Source of the DNA: Actinopolyspora halophila DSM 43834
Lineage (GTDB): Bacteria > Actinomycetota > Actinomycetes > Mycobacteriales > Pseudonocardiaceae
Assembly (NCBI RefSeq): GCF_000371785.1
Contig: NZ_AQUI01000002.1
Span: forward strand, 2,707,276 to 2,771,275
Direction: 5' to 3'
Length of the DNA: 64,000 nt
The notes below the pieces were generated by a model that was not told the DNA's origin, did no database searches, and saw only the letters and a program-made list of their open reading frames with translations. A program made the translations under genes and the position numbers. How positions within the stretch are numbered: the first letter of the stretch is position 1; each line of letters opens with the position of its first letter. Of this stretch, positions 42,525 through 50,554 are shown one piece after another.

Positions 42525-43757
42525 TCAACGCCCCCGCAACAACACCGGCAGACTGCTGTGTCCGTTCGCGATGAACCCGCTTCCGGCGACGAGCTCGTCG
42601 ACGGAGACGGCGAGTCGCATGTCCGGGAAACGCTCGAACAGCGCCGGCAGTGCCGTTTCGGCTTCCAAGCGCGCCAGCGGCGCCCCGAGGCAGTAGTGCG
42701 CACCGTGCCCGAACGCCAGGTGATCGCCGTTGTCCGTACGGGTGATGTCGAACGAATCGGGACGTTCGTATCTTCGCGGGTCACGACAGGCGCCCGCGTA
42801 GCCGGCCAGGATCGGCTCCCCCGCGCGGATGACGACCCCGTCCTCGAGCTCGATGTCCGTCGTGGCGTAGCGGAGCGGCACATTGGCCAGCGGTGCCTGC
42901 CAACGCAGCGACTCGGTGACCACCTGCCCCCACGAACACGTCCCCTCGCGCACGAGCTCCAGCTGGTCCCCGTGGGTGAGCATGGCCGCCACGGCCTGAT
43001 CGAGCAGATTCACCGTGGTCTCGTACCCGGCTCCGATGAGCAGGATCAACGTGTCCACCAGCTCCTGCTCGTCCAGCTTGCCGTCCTGCTCGTCCCTGGC
43101 GTTCAACAGCACGCTGGTCAGATCGTCCCCCGGATCCGCACGCTTGCTCGCCACCAGCCCGTCGAGCAGCTCGTACAGTTCCCGCTGGGTGGCCCGCACC
43201 TGTTCCGCGGTGGCGGAGGTGTCGAAAACACCGTCGACGATGCGCCGCAGTCCTGGGCGGGTCTCGGCGGGAACCCCGAAAAGACGGCAGATCACGGATA
43301 TGGGAAGCGGATAGGCGAAGTGCTCCCGCAGGTCCACGCTGCTTCCCTCCGGCGTGGACCCCAGGTCGTCGAGCAGTTCGTTCGTGATTTCGGCTATGTC
43401 GGGATACAGGCCGGCCACCCGACGCGGGGTGAACGCGGCCGAGATCAGCGAGCGCAACCTGCGGTGCCGCTCACCGTAGGCGGTGAACATGTTGCGCACC
43501 GAGACCCAACTGGCCAGCGCCCAGTCCTCCGGGACGTCCCCGTTGATCCAACCGGGCCAGTGCTGCCGCGGGTCCTTGGAGACTCGACTGTCGGCGAGTA
43601 ACTCGCGTAATCGCCGGTGCCCGGTCACCGCCCACGCAACCACTCCCCCAGGTAACTCAACCCTTGTCGCAGGCCCTTCCCCGCGGAGGAACTCCGCTTC
43701 GGCGTGGACGTCGCGACCTGTCGGGTCCATCGTGTAAGGGCAGGACGAGTGCTCCAT
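42525..43757 (-). CDS. Cytochrome P450 (conservon-associated, second)
   Basis: 410 residues. Oxygen-activation helix [11 protein letters not shown] (Gly-x-Glu-Thr in place of the common Gly-x-Asp/Glu-Thr), ESLRW (ExxR), and the haem loop [15 protein letters not shown] with the Cys ligand. ATG 43757 lies about 9 bases after GGAGG. Its first 133 bases overlap, in another frame, the 3' end of the upstream P450 gene. It closes the conservon operon; the physiological substrate of conservon P450s is unknown. Confidence 0.92.
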   Translation of the reverse strand: MEHSSCPYTMDPTGRDVHAEAEFLRGEGPATRVELPGGVVAWAVTGHRRLRELLADSRVSKDPRQHWPGWINGDVPEDWALASWVSVRNMFTAYGERHRRLRSLISAAFTPRRVAGLYPDIAEITNELLDDLGSTPEGSSVDLREHFAYPLPISVICRLFGVPAETRPGLRRIVDGVFDTSATAEQVRATQRELYELLDGLVASKRADPGDDLTSVLLNARDEQDGKLDEQELVDTLILLIGAGYETTVNLLDQAVAAMLTHGDQLELVREGTCSWGQVVTESLRWQAPLANVPLRYATTDIELEDGVVIRAGEPILAGYAGACRDPRRYERPDSFDITRTDNGDHLAFGHGAHYCLGAPLARLEAETALPALFERFPDMRLAVSVDELVAGSGFIANGHSSLPVLLRGR

Positions 43758-45007
43758 TGGTCGCCGCCTCCAGACTCTTCCTCGTCGCGGTCGAGTTCGG
43801 GGACCGGCGGAAAGTGCACGGGAAGCGTGGTCAGAGCACGGTGGAACGGCCCGGTTCTCCACTGCAGCTGCTCCACGGGCACGGCCAGGTCCATATCCGG
43901 CAACCTATCCAAAATGGTCTCGATCGCGACAGAGGCGATCAAGTGAGCCGTGCCGCGAGCCGGGCAGGTGTGCGCGCCCGCGCTCCAGGCCAGATGTGCC
44001 CGGTTCCCGTCACGCCGGAAGGCGTTCAGCGCGGGATCGGTGTTGACCGCGGCGATGCCGATGACCACGGGCTGATGTGCCGGGAGAACCCGGTCCGCCA
44101 GCTCGACGTCCCGTACCGGGTAGGTTATGGCGTAGTTGGCCAGCGGGGGCTGCTTCCACAGCACCTCCTCGATGGCGTCCTCGACCGGCAACCGTCCTCC
44201 CGAGAGGTCACCGGCGAAACGGTCGTCCGACAACCACAGCCGCAGGGCGTTGACGATGAGGTTCTGCATCGGCTCCGCCCCGGCTCCCATGAGCACGACG
44301 AGCTGCTGGATCATCTCCTCGTGCCCGAGATCCGCCTCGTGCTCGAGCAACCACGTGGTCACATCCGCCGCGGGGTGCTCCCGCCGCAGCGCGATGACCT
44401 CGGAGATGCAGCTGCCCAAGTCCGCGTTGGCCTGCTCGACGTCGACACCGTCCCACAGCGCCGTGATGGCCGCGACCATCCGCGTGGTGGTCTCGGGAGG
44501 ACTACCGAAAAGCCTGGTCAGCACCAGCAGCGGCAATATCCGCCCGTAGTCGTTCAGCAGATCGGCCCGGCCGCTCGGCGCGAAGCCGCGGATGAGTTCC
44601 TCCGCGCTCTCCGTGACGTAACGCCGCAACGTGAAGGAATCGGCCCTTTCGAGGCTGTCCGTGATCGCCCCGCGCAGTCGATGGTGCTCGGGACCGTCCT
44701 GGAACAACACGTTGTCCCGGTACATCATCATGGGCAGCACCGGGCTGTCCTCCGGAGCGTGCTGCTGCCAGTTACGGGAGTCCTTGGGGAAGGTCCCCGG
44801 GTCGCGCAGCACGGACAGCGCGGTCTCGTGATCCAGCACGAGAGTGGCGGGCACCCCGGGCGCCAACTCGACCGTGGCCAGCGGACCCTGCTCGCGCAGT
44901 CGCGCGTACACCCCGTCCGGATCGTCCGCGAAGGCGCGGTCGTGGATCGGGGTGGCCTGTCCTACGGGGCACCCGGCAGTGGCGGTGAGGTCTTCGGTTT
45001 CGGTCAT
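43625..45007 (-). CDS. Cytochrome P450 (conservon-associated, first)
   Basis: 460 residues. The haem loop is [18 protein letters not shown], with Cys but without the usual Phe-x-x-Gly start; the I-helix region reads [17 protein letters not shown], so the usual acid-Thr pair is replaced by Glu-Pro. IEEVLWKQP stands where ExxR normally occurs (Glu-Glu-Val-Leu-Trp), so that motif is altered. These departures are seen in CvnE-like conservon P450s and suggest a modified or lost mono-oxygenase activity. The last ~44 residues are a Ser/Arg-rich tail encoded in the region overlapping the next gene. Confidence 0.85.
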   Translation of the reverse strand: MTETEDLTATAGCPVGQATPIHDRAFADDPDGVYARLREQGPLATVELAPGVPATLVLDHETALSVLRDPGTFPKDSRNWQQHAPEDSPVLPMMMYRDNVLFQDGPEHHRLRGAITDSLERADSFTLRRYVTESAEELIRGFAPSGRADLLNDYGRILPLLVLTRLFGSPPETTTRMVAAITALWDGVDVEQANADLGSCISEVIALRREHPAADVTTWLLEHEADLGHEEMIQQLVVLMGAGAEPMQNLIVNALRLWLSDDRFAGDLSGGRLPVEDAIEEVLWKQPPLANYAITYPVRDVELADRVLPAHQPVVIGIAAVNTDPALNAFRRDGNRAHLAWSAGAHTCPARGTAHLIASVAIETILDRLPDMDLAVPVEQLQWRTGPFHRALTTLPVHFPPVPELDRDEEESGGGDQWSTRPALTRWTRQVATSTPKRSSSAGKGLRQGLSYLGEWLRGR

Positions 45008-45609
45008 GCGGACTCCTGGGACTGTCCGAGGGACGGGGTGAGCAGGTACTCCACCAGTGAGATCATCGCTTGTGCCGTGGACTGCCGGTCGCGAGCGTCA
45101 CAGCTCACGAGCGGCACTCCCGGCAGAAGGTCGAAAGCCTCACGCAGCTCCTCGCGCGGCGGCATATCGACGCTGCTGAAATCGTTGATCGCGACGGCGT
45201 AGGGAAGCCCGCGATCCTCGAGCACACTCATGACGTCGAACGATTCCTCGATCCGGGCGACGTCGGCCAACACGAGCGCCCCCAGCGAACCGTGCGCGAG
45301 GTCCTCCCACAGGGAGAGGAAACGCCGCTGTCCCGGTGTGCCGAACATGTAGAGCACGACCCGGTCACTGAGGGTGCGCCGCCCGAAGTCCAGGGCCACC
45401 GTCGTGGTCGTCTTCTCCGTGTTCCCGTGCGGGTCGTCGGCCACGGCGCCGGTTCGCGTCATGGTCTCCTCCGTGTGCAGCGGGGGAATCTCCGACAACG
45501 TGCCGACGAAGGTGCTCTTTCCCACCGCGAAAGGCCCGAGCACCAGAACCTTGACGGCGGTGCTGACGCTGTCGGGCAGGTACACCTCACCGGAGGGTTC
45601 TAAGCCCAT
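45004..45609 (-). CDS. Conservon GTP-binding protein (CvnD-like)
   Basis: 201 residues. P-loop GPFAVGKST (25-33), LYMFGTPGQRRF as the switch II DxxG equivalent (Gly-Thr-Pro-Gly-Gln), and AINDF and SCDARD as the base-binding region, all as in the Arf/MglA-like ATP/GTP-binding proteins of conservons. It is thought to cycle with the roadblock protein as its partner. ATG 45609 follows GGAGGTG; it overlaps the DUF742 gene by 23 bases and the P450 gene by 4. Confidence 0.92.
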   Translation of the reverse strand: MGLEPSGEVYLPDSVSTAVKVLVLGPFAVGKSTFVGTLSEIPPLHTEETMTRTGAVADDPHGNTEKTTTTVALDFGRRTLSDRVVLYMFGTPGQRRFLSLWEDLAHGSLGALVLADVARIEESFDVMSVLEDRGLPYAVAINDFSSVDMPPREELREAFDLLPGVPLVSCDARDRQSTAQAMISLVEYLLTPSLGQSQESA

Positions 45610-45949
45610 CAAGCACCTCCTGCAGTAGTTCCCGATCAGGTCCGTGGCGATCCCACTCGGTGGACAATGTGGACAAACGACCCTGATCGACCAGATCGGA
45701 CACGATCACTCTGGTCACACTGGCCGGAAGCTCGAGATGAGCCGCGATCTCGGCTACCGAAAGCGCCCCTCCGGAACACAGACGGACAACACGTCCGTGC
45801 TCCGGCCCCAGTTCCGTGTATCCGGTGTCCCGTTCCGTACGCACCAGTGCGGTGAGGTCGAGCTCCCGCCCGCTCGGATGGGCCCGTCCACCGGTGATCA
45901 AATAGGGTCGCACCAAGGCTTCCCGGTCCCGTCGCCGGGGTGGGCTCAT
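45587..45949 (-). CDS. DUF742 protein (CvnC-like)
   Basis: 120 residues. RDREALVRPYLITGGRAHPSGRELDLTALV is the DUF742 signature, followed by a winged-helix-like HGRVVRLCSGGALSVAEIAAHLELPASVTRVIVSDLVDQGRL. Conserved member of every conservon; the DNA-binding-like fold is inferred. Overlaps both neighbours. Confidence 0.93.
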   Translation of the reverse strand: MSPPRRRDREALVRPYLITGGRAHPSGRELDLTALVRTERDTGYTELGPEHGRVVRLCSGGALSVAEIAAHLELPASVTRVIVSDLVDQGRLSTLSTEWDRHGPDRELLQEVLDGLRTLR

Positions 45950-46371
45950 GATCGGTCACTGTCCCCGGAACGGGGAAATGTTCCCAGTTCGGCTCCCAGC
46001 TTCTGCACCACGGCGTGAAAACGTTGCGTGGCCGGCCCCATGTCGACCTTCTTCGTCGTGGAAACCCCCATGTAGGCGTGGGCCCCGGCAGCGATGAGGA
46101 AGATGTAACCGGTGTTCAGTTCGACCAGGGTCTGATTCCACGTCGGTTCTCCCGCCGAGCTCTCGGAGCAGAACTCGGCCGAAGCCGCCGAGGCCCCCCG
46201 CAACGAGGCCAGACAGGCCGCGAACCGGTCGGCATCGGACTCGTCGATTTCCCCGGTCGCCGTGATGACCAGCCCGTCCCTGGCCAACACCACGGCGCTG
46301 CGCACCTCGGGAAGCAGCACGTCGTCGAGCATCCAGCGCAGCTCGGGCCGCCGAACGGTGTTCGTGTTCAT
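45946..46371 (-). CDS. Roadblock/LC7 domain protein (CvnB-like)
   Basis: 141 residues. LRWMLDDVLLPEVRSAVVLARDGLVIT and FLIAAGAHAYMGVSTTKKVDMGPATQRF are the roadblock/LC7 strands; MglB-type proteins of this fold bind and regulate small GTPases. Fits the GTPase two genes downstream. ATGA overlaps with both neighbours. Confidence 0.93.
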   Translation of the reverse strand: MNTNTVRRPELRWMLDDVLLPEVRSAVVLARDGLVITATGEIDESDADRFAACLASLRGASAASAEFCSESSAGEPTWNQTLVELNTGYIFLIAAGAHAYMGVSTTKKVDMGPATQRFHAVVQKLGAELGTFPRSGDSDRS

Positions 46372-47657
46372 GCGTGACTGTCCTCCCCCTCGTTCTCACC
46401 TGCGGCCGTGGTGCTGTTGGCTTCGGTGGCCTGTTGCCAGGCGGCCAGTCCCGTCGCGCTGTCGGAGCCCTCCGGGACGGCCGCGGGGGCCTGTGTGGCC
46501 GTGGTTTCGCGGTCCCGCCGACTGCGCTTCGGCAATCCGCTCGAGGTCGTGCTCTCCCGGACCTCGCCGGTAGCGGCGGCCGGCTCTTCGGTCTGCTGCT
46601 GCTGTTCCCGCTCGACGTGGGTCAACGATTCGTTGGGCACGAACACGACCGCGCGGACTCCCCCGTACCGCGGGGGCGCGTCCACCGAAACCCGCAGTCC
46701 GTAGCGCGCGGCCAACAACCCGACGACGGCGAAACCGACGCGGGGCGGATCCCCGATCTCGTCCAGCGCGACGTGTTCGTTGGACAACAGCCGTTCGGCA
46801 CGGCGCTGTTCCTCGAGCGGCATACCGACACCGGCGTCGTCGATCGTGATGGCCACTCCGTTGTGCGCGGGCTGCACCCCCACGGCCACCTGGGCGTAGG
46901 GCGGCGAGTACCGAGCGGCGTTGTCCAGCAGTTCGGCGATGACGAGCACCAGGGGCTCCACCACACGGGTGATCACCCCGAGCTCCTCCACGGAGGATCC
47001 CGCGACTTCCGGGTAGTGGGGATTCACCGTGATCCGCTGGTAGTCCCTGATCTGCGACTGCGCCCCACGCAGGATCTCCTGCACAGGGGTGGCCGAGCGT
47101 TGCTGCCCTATCCACGCGCCGAACAGCACGGCGAAACCCCGCAGCCTCCTGCTGAGCTGAGAGCCCGCGTGGTCGATCGTGTAGAGGTCGGCGAGCACGT
47201 TCGCGTCGTCGTGCCGGTGCTGCATCTCCGAGACCGCCATGTGCTGCTCGGCGGCCAAACCGCGCACCGTGTCCAGCACCCCGGTCAGTGTCCGTCGCGA
47301 AGCCTGTTCGACGTGCTCGCGAGTGAGCCGCACGACCTCCTCGATACCGTCCACGAGCGATTCCACCGATTCGGCGGCGCCGTGTTCGTTCCCGTCGCCG
47401 AGCGGCCCGGGAACCTGGGTGCGTGTCCCCCCGTTCAGGGAGTCGGCGAGTGCTGGTAACCGCTTGGTGCGCAGATGTTCGAGTTCGGCTTCGTGCTCAC
47501 CGAGTTGTTTGGTCAACTCGGCTATCCGATTCCGCTGCCGCACCACGGTGACCGCTCCGACGACCGCCAGAGCGGTCACACCGGCCATTCCGGCCGAACG
47601 GATCACCAGAGCAGGACCGGAACGGAGACTCGAATTCATTGAGTGTTGTTTTGTCAT
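46368..47657 (-). CDS. Conservon sensor histidine kinase-like protein (CvnA-like)
   Basis: 429 residues. One membrane helix near the N-terminus (GMAGVTALAVVGAVTVV), a coiled-coil stretch (QRNRIAELTKQLGEHEAELEHLRTKRL), a helical dimerisation region with AVSEMQHRHDDANVLADLYTIDHAGSQLSRRLRG, then an HATPase_c domain: AELLDNAARYSPP (N box) and IDDAGVGM (G1 box). The Pro/Gln/Thr-rich 90-residue tail is disordered. Membership rests on the order kinase-roadblock-DUF742-GTPase-P450. ATG 47657 follows GAGGGA. Confidence 0.9.
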   Translation of the reverse strand: MTKQHSMNSSLRSGPALVIRSAGMAGVTALAVVGAVTVVRQRNRIAELTKQLGEHEAELEHLRTKRLPALADSLNGGTRTQVPGPLGDGNEHGAAESVESLVDGIEEVVRLTREHVEQASRRTLTGVLDTVRGLAAEQHMAVSEMQHRHDDANVLADLYTIDHAGSQLSRRLRGFAVLFGAWIGQQRSATPVQEILRGAQSQIRDYQRITVNPHYPEVAGSSVEELGVITRVVEPLVLVIAELLDNAARYSPPYAQVAVGVQPAHNGVAITIDDAGVGMPLEEQRRAERLLSNEHVALDEIGDPPRVGFAVVGLLAARYGLRVSVDAPPRYGGVRAVVFVPNESLTHVEREQQQQTEEPAAATGEVRESTTSSGLPKRSRRDRETTATQAPAAVPEGSDSATGLAAWQQATEANSTTAAGENEGEDSHA

Positions 47658-47985
47658 GCGTCCCTCGTGAACGAACGTGCGGGGCACCATGCGCCATGGC
47701 AGCCACGAAGGCGACATCGCCGTCCGGAGTTCGCGCCTGTCCCGCGACCCGAGGTCCACGGTGGACTCGCCCGGCACAACTTCGGTTCGGCGAGATGGTC
47801 GCAAGCAAGATCGTACGCACTCGACGGATGCCGGCCGCGCGGTGCCCGACGACGAACGGTTCCGCGCGCCTACTACGGTTTGCACGGGAAAGTGTCCCGG
47901 CGAACGGGATCCGTTCGGCGAACCGTTTCACCAGCGTTGCGGCCCTGCCTTCGGGACGACGGCCCCACCAGTCCGGCTAGGTCGC
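47658..47985 (-). other. Upstream region of the conservon operon
   Basis: No gene seen. The conservon promoter should lie here, between the operon and the IS605-type element, but no clear -35/-10 pair was found. Insertion of the element about 330 bases upstream of the kinase start may have replaced more distant regulatory DNA. Confidence 0.3.
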
Positions 47986-48004
47986 GGACGGCGTTTTGAC
48001 GTCC
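47986..48004. repeat. End hairpin candidate of the IS605-type element (tnpB side)
   Basis: GGACG, 9-base loop GCGTTTTGA, CGTCC. It abuts the tnpB stop codon. A run of G residues (48016 onward) follows inside tnpB. Confidence 0.45.
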
Positions 48005-48658
48005 TCACCGCCTTGGGGGGGGGGTGGTGATTCTCTGCTGCGCCGGTGCGGCGCTTCGCTGGGTTCCTGCTTCGTCCCCGTCTGCTCCGGTGTGGGGTCT
48101 TACGTCGGGTCCACAGGCGTTTTGTCTCTCCGCCCGTCCGGCGGCGAGGATGTTGCGTGCGGCGTTGCGGTCGCGGTCGTGGGTCGCCCCGCACGGGCAG
48201 GACCAGGTGCGCACCGATAGCGGTTTGGCCCCGTCGACCCGGCCGCAGTCTGAGCAGGTCTGCGAGGTGGGTAGCCACCGGTCGATGATGACCAGCTCGC
48301 GGCCGTACCGGTTGGCTTTCTCGGACAGGAGTCTCCGGAAGGTGCCCCACTTGCCAGCGCGTTTACCTCTCAGCGAGTCGAAGAAATTCTTGTACGCCTG
48401 GTCGCAGTCGCGGATGGCCTGCTGCAACATGCTGTGCTGGGCGTTGGCCAGCCACGCGCGTTCCGGGGTGTTCTTGGCGTCGGTGATCAGCCGCTTCTGC
48501 AACACGGAACCGGCCGGGAACTTCTCCCCCGCCGCGTGGGCGGTCTGCCGGGCACGCACCGCGTCGTTGAACACGACACGGGCGTTGCCGAACGCCTGCG
48601 CCAGCGCCCGACGCTGCCCCGGCGCGGGGGAGAGCCGGTAGCGGTACCGCAGCTGCAT
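48005..48658 (-). pseudogene. tnpB: tnpB with large in-frame internal deletion
   Basis: 217 residues in one open frame, against about 380-400 for TnpB. The N-terminal part is normal (MQLRYRYRLSPAPGQRRAL to AYKNFFDSL), then RGKRAGKWGTFRRLLSEKANRYGR joins the early domain directly to the late one. The C-terminal part retains the zinc finger (CSDCG and CPCG) and the RuvC-III motif HDRDRNAARN. The RuvC-I Asp and RuvC-II Glu regions are missing, so nuclease activity should be lost. The G-rich stretch near its end and proline/arginine tail are unremarkable. Confidence 0.85.
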
Positions 48659-48706
48659 CGACTGATCACCTCCCGTCGACAGTGACCTCAGTATCAACTT
48701 GGTTCG

Positions 48707-49126
48707 ATGACTGATCACAACGACTTCCGCACTGGTCGACACGTCGCCTCCGCCATGCACGCGCACTTGGTGATCCTCACGAAGTATCGGCATCCGGTAT
48801 CCACCACCAACCACCTGGACCGCATGGAAGAGATCATGCGGCAGGTGTGCGGCGACTTCGAGACAAAGCTCGCCGAATGCAACGGCGCGGACAACCACGT
48901 GCACCCACTGGTGCACTTCCCCCCGAAGGCCACCCTGCCCAAGCTGGTCAACAGCCTCAAAGGCATCTCATCCCGACTGCTGCGCAAAGAATTCGAGGAC
49001 CTACGGTTCGCCTACTGAAAAGACGTGCGACTCTGGTCCGGATCACACCTCGCCGGATCAGTCGACGGCGCCCCATCGGCAACGATGCGGCAATACATCG
49101 AGCAGCAAACCCGGCCATCCCAGTGA
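48707..49126 (+). pseudogene. tnpA: tnpA (IS200/IS605 Y1 transposase) with nonsense mutation
   Basis: Begins MTDHNDFRTGRHVASAMHAHLVILTKYRH; the HUH motif is present as NHVHPLVHF. At codon 104 a TGA (49016-49018) stands where homologues have Trp (FAY-stop-KDVRLWSGSHLAGS, family YW..RLWSGSYF). The same frame then continues for 36 more codons, including the catalytic-Tyr helix MRQYIEQQ, to TGA 49124-49126. A single TGG to TGA change would explain it. Lacking the Tyr, the truncated product cannot transpose. Confidence 0.88.
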
Positions 49127-49144
49127 GCCAACCTCACGGTTGGC
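49127..49144. repeat. End hairpin of the IS605-type element (tnpA side)
   Basis: GCCAACC, loop TCAC, GGTTGGC: perfect 7-bp stem starting one base after the tnpA stop. Position and size fit the imperfect palindrome bound by TnpA at an element end. Confidence 0.65.
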
Positions 49145-49519
49145 AGGCACGATCCCCTACCAGCCCGAAGACCGACACTCCCCCGCGCCACCTGGTGGCC
49201 GCAGTGATCGCAGGTCAAGCTCCGCCGGCTCAGGCGCAGCTCGGCTCTCACCGCGCCACGGGCCGAGCAGGTCTTGGAGCCGGGGCAGAACCGGTCGGCC
49301 GCAACGAGATCGCAAAGCGACCAGCTGATTCGTAGCCAAGTTGGCGACGCTGCTCGCCCATCCCGTGTCGACGAGGTACCGCGCCAACCGGCGGCTGCGG
49401 GTCATGCCCCGCCGGACGCACTCCTGCGCCACCCGCCCGAGCTGGCGGTCGAGCTCGCCGCGCCGGCCGACGCCGGACACACGAGAGTGGGCCGCCGTAC
49501 GCCCGGAGCACTCCACCAC
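49145..49519 (-). pseudogene. Frameshifted relic of a second tnpB
   Basis: Read on the minus strand, the pieces GMTRSRRLARYLVDTG, then (shifted frame) GMGEQRRQLGYESAG, then (shifted back) LVAADRFCPGSKTCSARGA and VRAELRLSRRSLTCDHCGHQ line up with the C-terminal half of a TnpB: the helix before RuvC-III, KTCS..G and the TCDHCG zinc finger. One zinc Cys is Arg (TCSARG), the RuvC-III Asp is gone, and at least two frameshifts separate the pieces. It differs in sequence from the tnpB at 48005, so it is a separate relic. Confidence 0.7.
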
Positions 49520-49771
49520 AGGTGGTTCAACCAGAATCGTGCTCGTATCAAGCTGGGGGAGCAGGCGCGGGCAGCGTTCCCGCGCGAGACCAATTCAACG
49601 CGGCACGATCCGAAACACCGCGATCCCGCCCCCACACCGTCGCCTCCACAGTCACCGGCTGCCACAGGGCACAACGCTTTGTGCCGTACAGCCGAACTGC
49701 TGGACCTCCCCCTCACGGGGATCGTCGCCCGACGAGTTCCGGCCCCGGCGGGACGACGAGTCACGCGTCAC
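49520..49771. other. Gene-free remainder between tnpB relic and SRPBCC gene
   Basis: No supported gene. It may hold the eroded 5' part of the tnpB relic, but no recognisable TnpB sequence could be read in it. Confidence 0.3.
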
Positions 49772-50233
49772 TCAATCCCGTTCGACGAGCTCGCGCAGCG
49801 ACCGCAGTGTTCGCTCGATGTTGCGCTGATTCGCCGCACCGCGGTCGGTCTCTCCCGTGGTCTCCGCGCTGACCGGGGTGTACCACTGAGGACGTCGGTC
49901 CCAGGTGCTTTCGACCACGACACAACCGGAACCGGTGGGATGTATCTCGTACTGCCAGTGCGAGACGGGGACCTCTCCGTCGTCGACGTCGAAGGCGAAG
50001 CACCTTCCCCGCTCCGCCGACCGCACCGTGGCCACCGTCGACCACGACCTGGCGCCGTTCCTGTTGTGGCCCCGGAACCTGATCCCGGGAACCACCGGCG
50101 TCTCGTCCAGCCAGACGCAGCTTTCCAGTTCCTCCGAAGCGGCGGCGAGCGTGTCGAGGTCGGTCACCATTCGGTAGGCCTCGTCGGCCGAGACCGTCAG
50201 TTCGGCCCGCGCGCTCGCGGTCGGTTCCACCAT
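49772..50233 (-). CDS. SRPBCC-family protein
   Basis: 153 residues. SARAELTVSADEAYRMVTDLDTLAAASEELESCVWLD opens the START/Bet v 1-like fold, and GIRFRGHNRNGARSWSTVATVRSAERGRCFAFDVDDG is the FxGxN-x-x-G segment of the polyketide_cyc2/SRPBCC group. Such proteins bind small hydrophobic ligands; function unknown. ATG follows AGGAAGG. Confidence 0.85.
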   Translation of the reverse strand: MVEPTASARAELTVSADEAYRMVTDLDTLAAASEELESCVWLDETPVVPGIRFRGHNRNGARSWSTVATVRSAERGRCFAFDVDDGEVPVSHWQYEIHPTGSGCVVVESTWDRRPQWYTPVSAETTGETDRGAANQRNIERTLRSLRELVERD

Positions 50234-50554
50234 GTCGCACCTTCCTCGCCGATCGCGACTCCCCCATCACGCTAACCGCCGCCCACGCCACGTGGCGAAG
50301 GCCGCCGCACCGCTCGAGGTGTCCCGCGACATCACCGGAGACATCGCCACGTACCGGTAACCGGACGGACACGCAGGACCCCTCCGGCAACACTCAATCG
50401 ATACAGCACACCGCCGGAGGACACAGCGGGCAGCACACGGTCTCCTGTCCTGCGCAAGACGGCGCTATGCAGGAAGATGGTGCTCCGGATGCCGAGTACC
50501 CTCGGATTCTTCGCCACAAGTGTGCCCCGCGGCGCTCGGGGATGGTGATCCACA
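50234..50554 (+). other. Upstream region shared by the SRPBCC and BCCT genes
   Basis: No gene seen. It lies between divergent genes and should contain both promoters. No operator-like repeat was noticed. Confidence 0.3.

Larger units (their letters stand above)
47986..49144. mobile_element. Decayed IS605-type element (tnpB and tnpA divergent, both defective)
   Basis: A tnpB remnant (minus) and a tnpA pseudogene (plus) are divergent with 48 bases between their starts, the IS605 layout. Each gene ends at a small hairpin: GGACG-N9-CGTCC (47986-48004) next to the tnpB stop, and GCCAACC-TCAC-GGTTGGC (49127-49144) right after the tnpA stop. Such subterminal hairpins are what TnpA recognises. No inverted repeats or target duplication are expected in this family. 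The exact outer ends could not be fixed. Confidence 0.75.
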
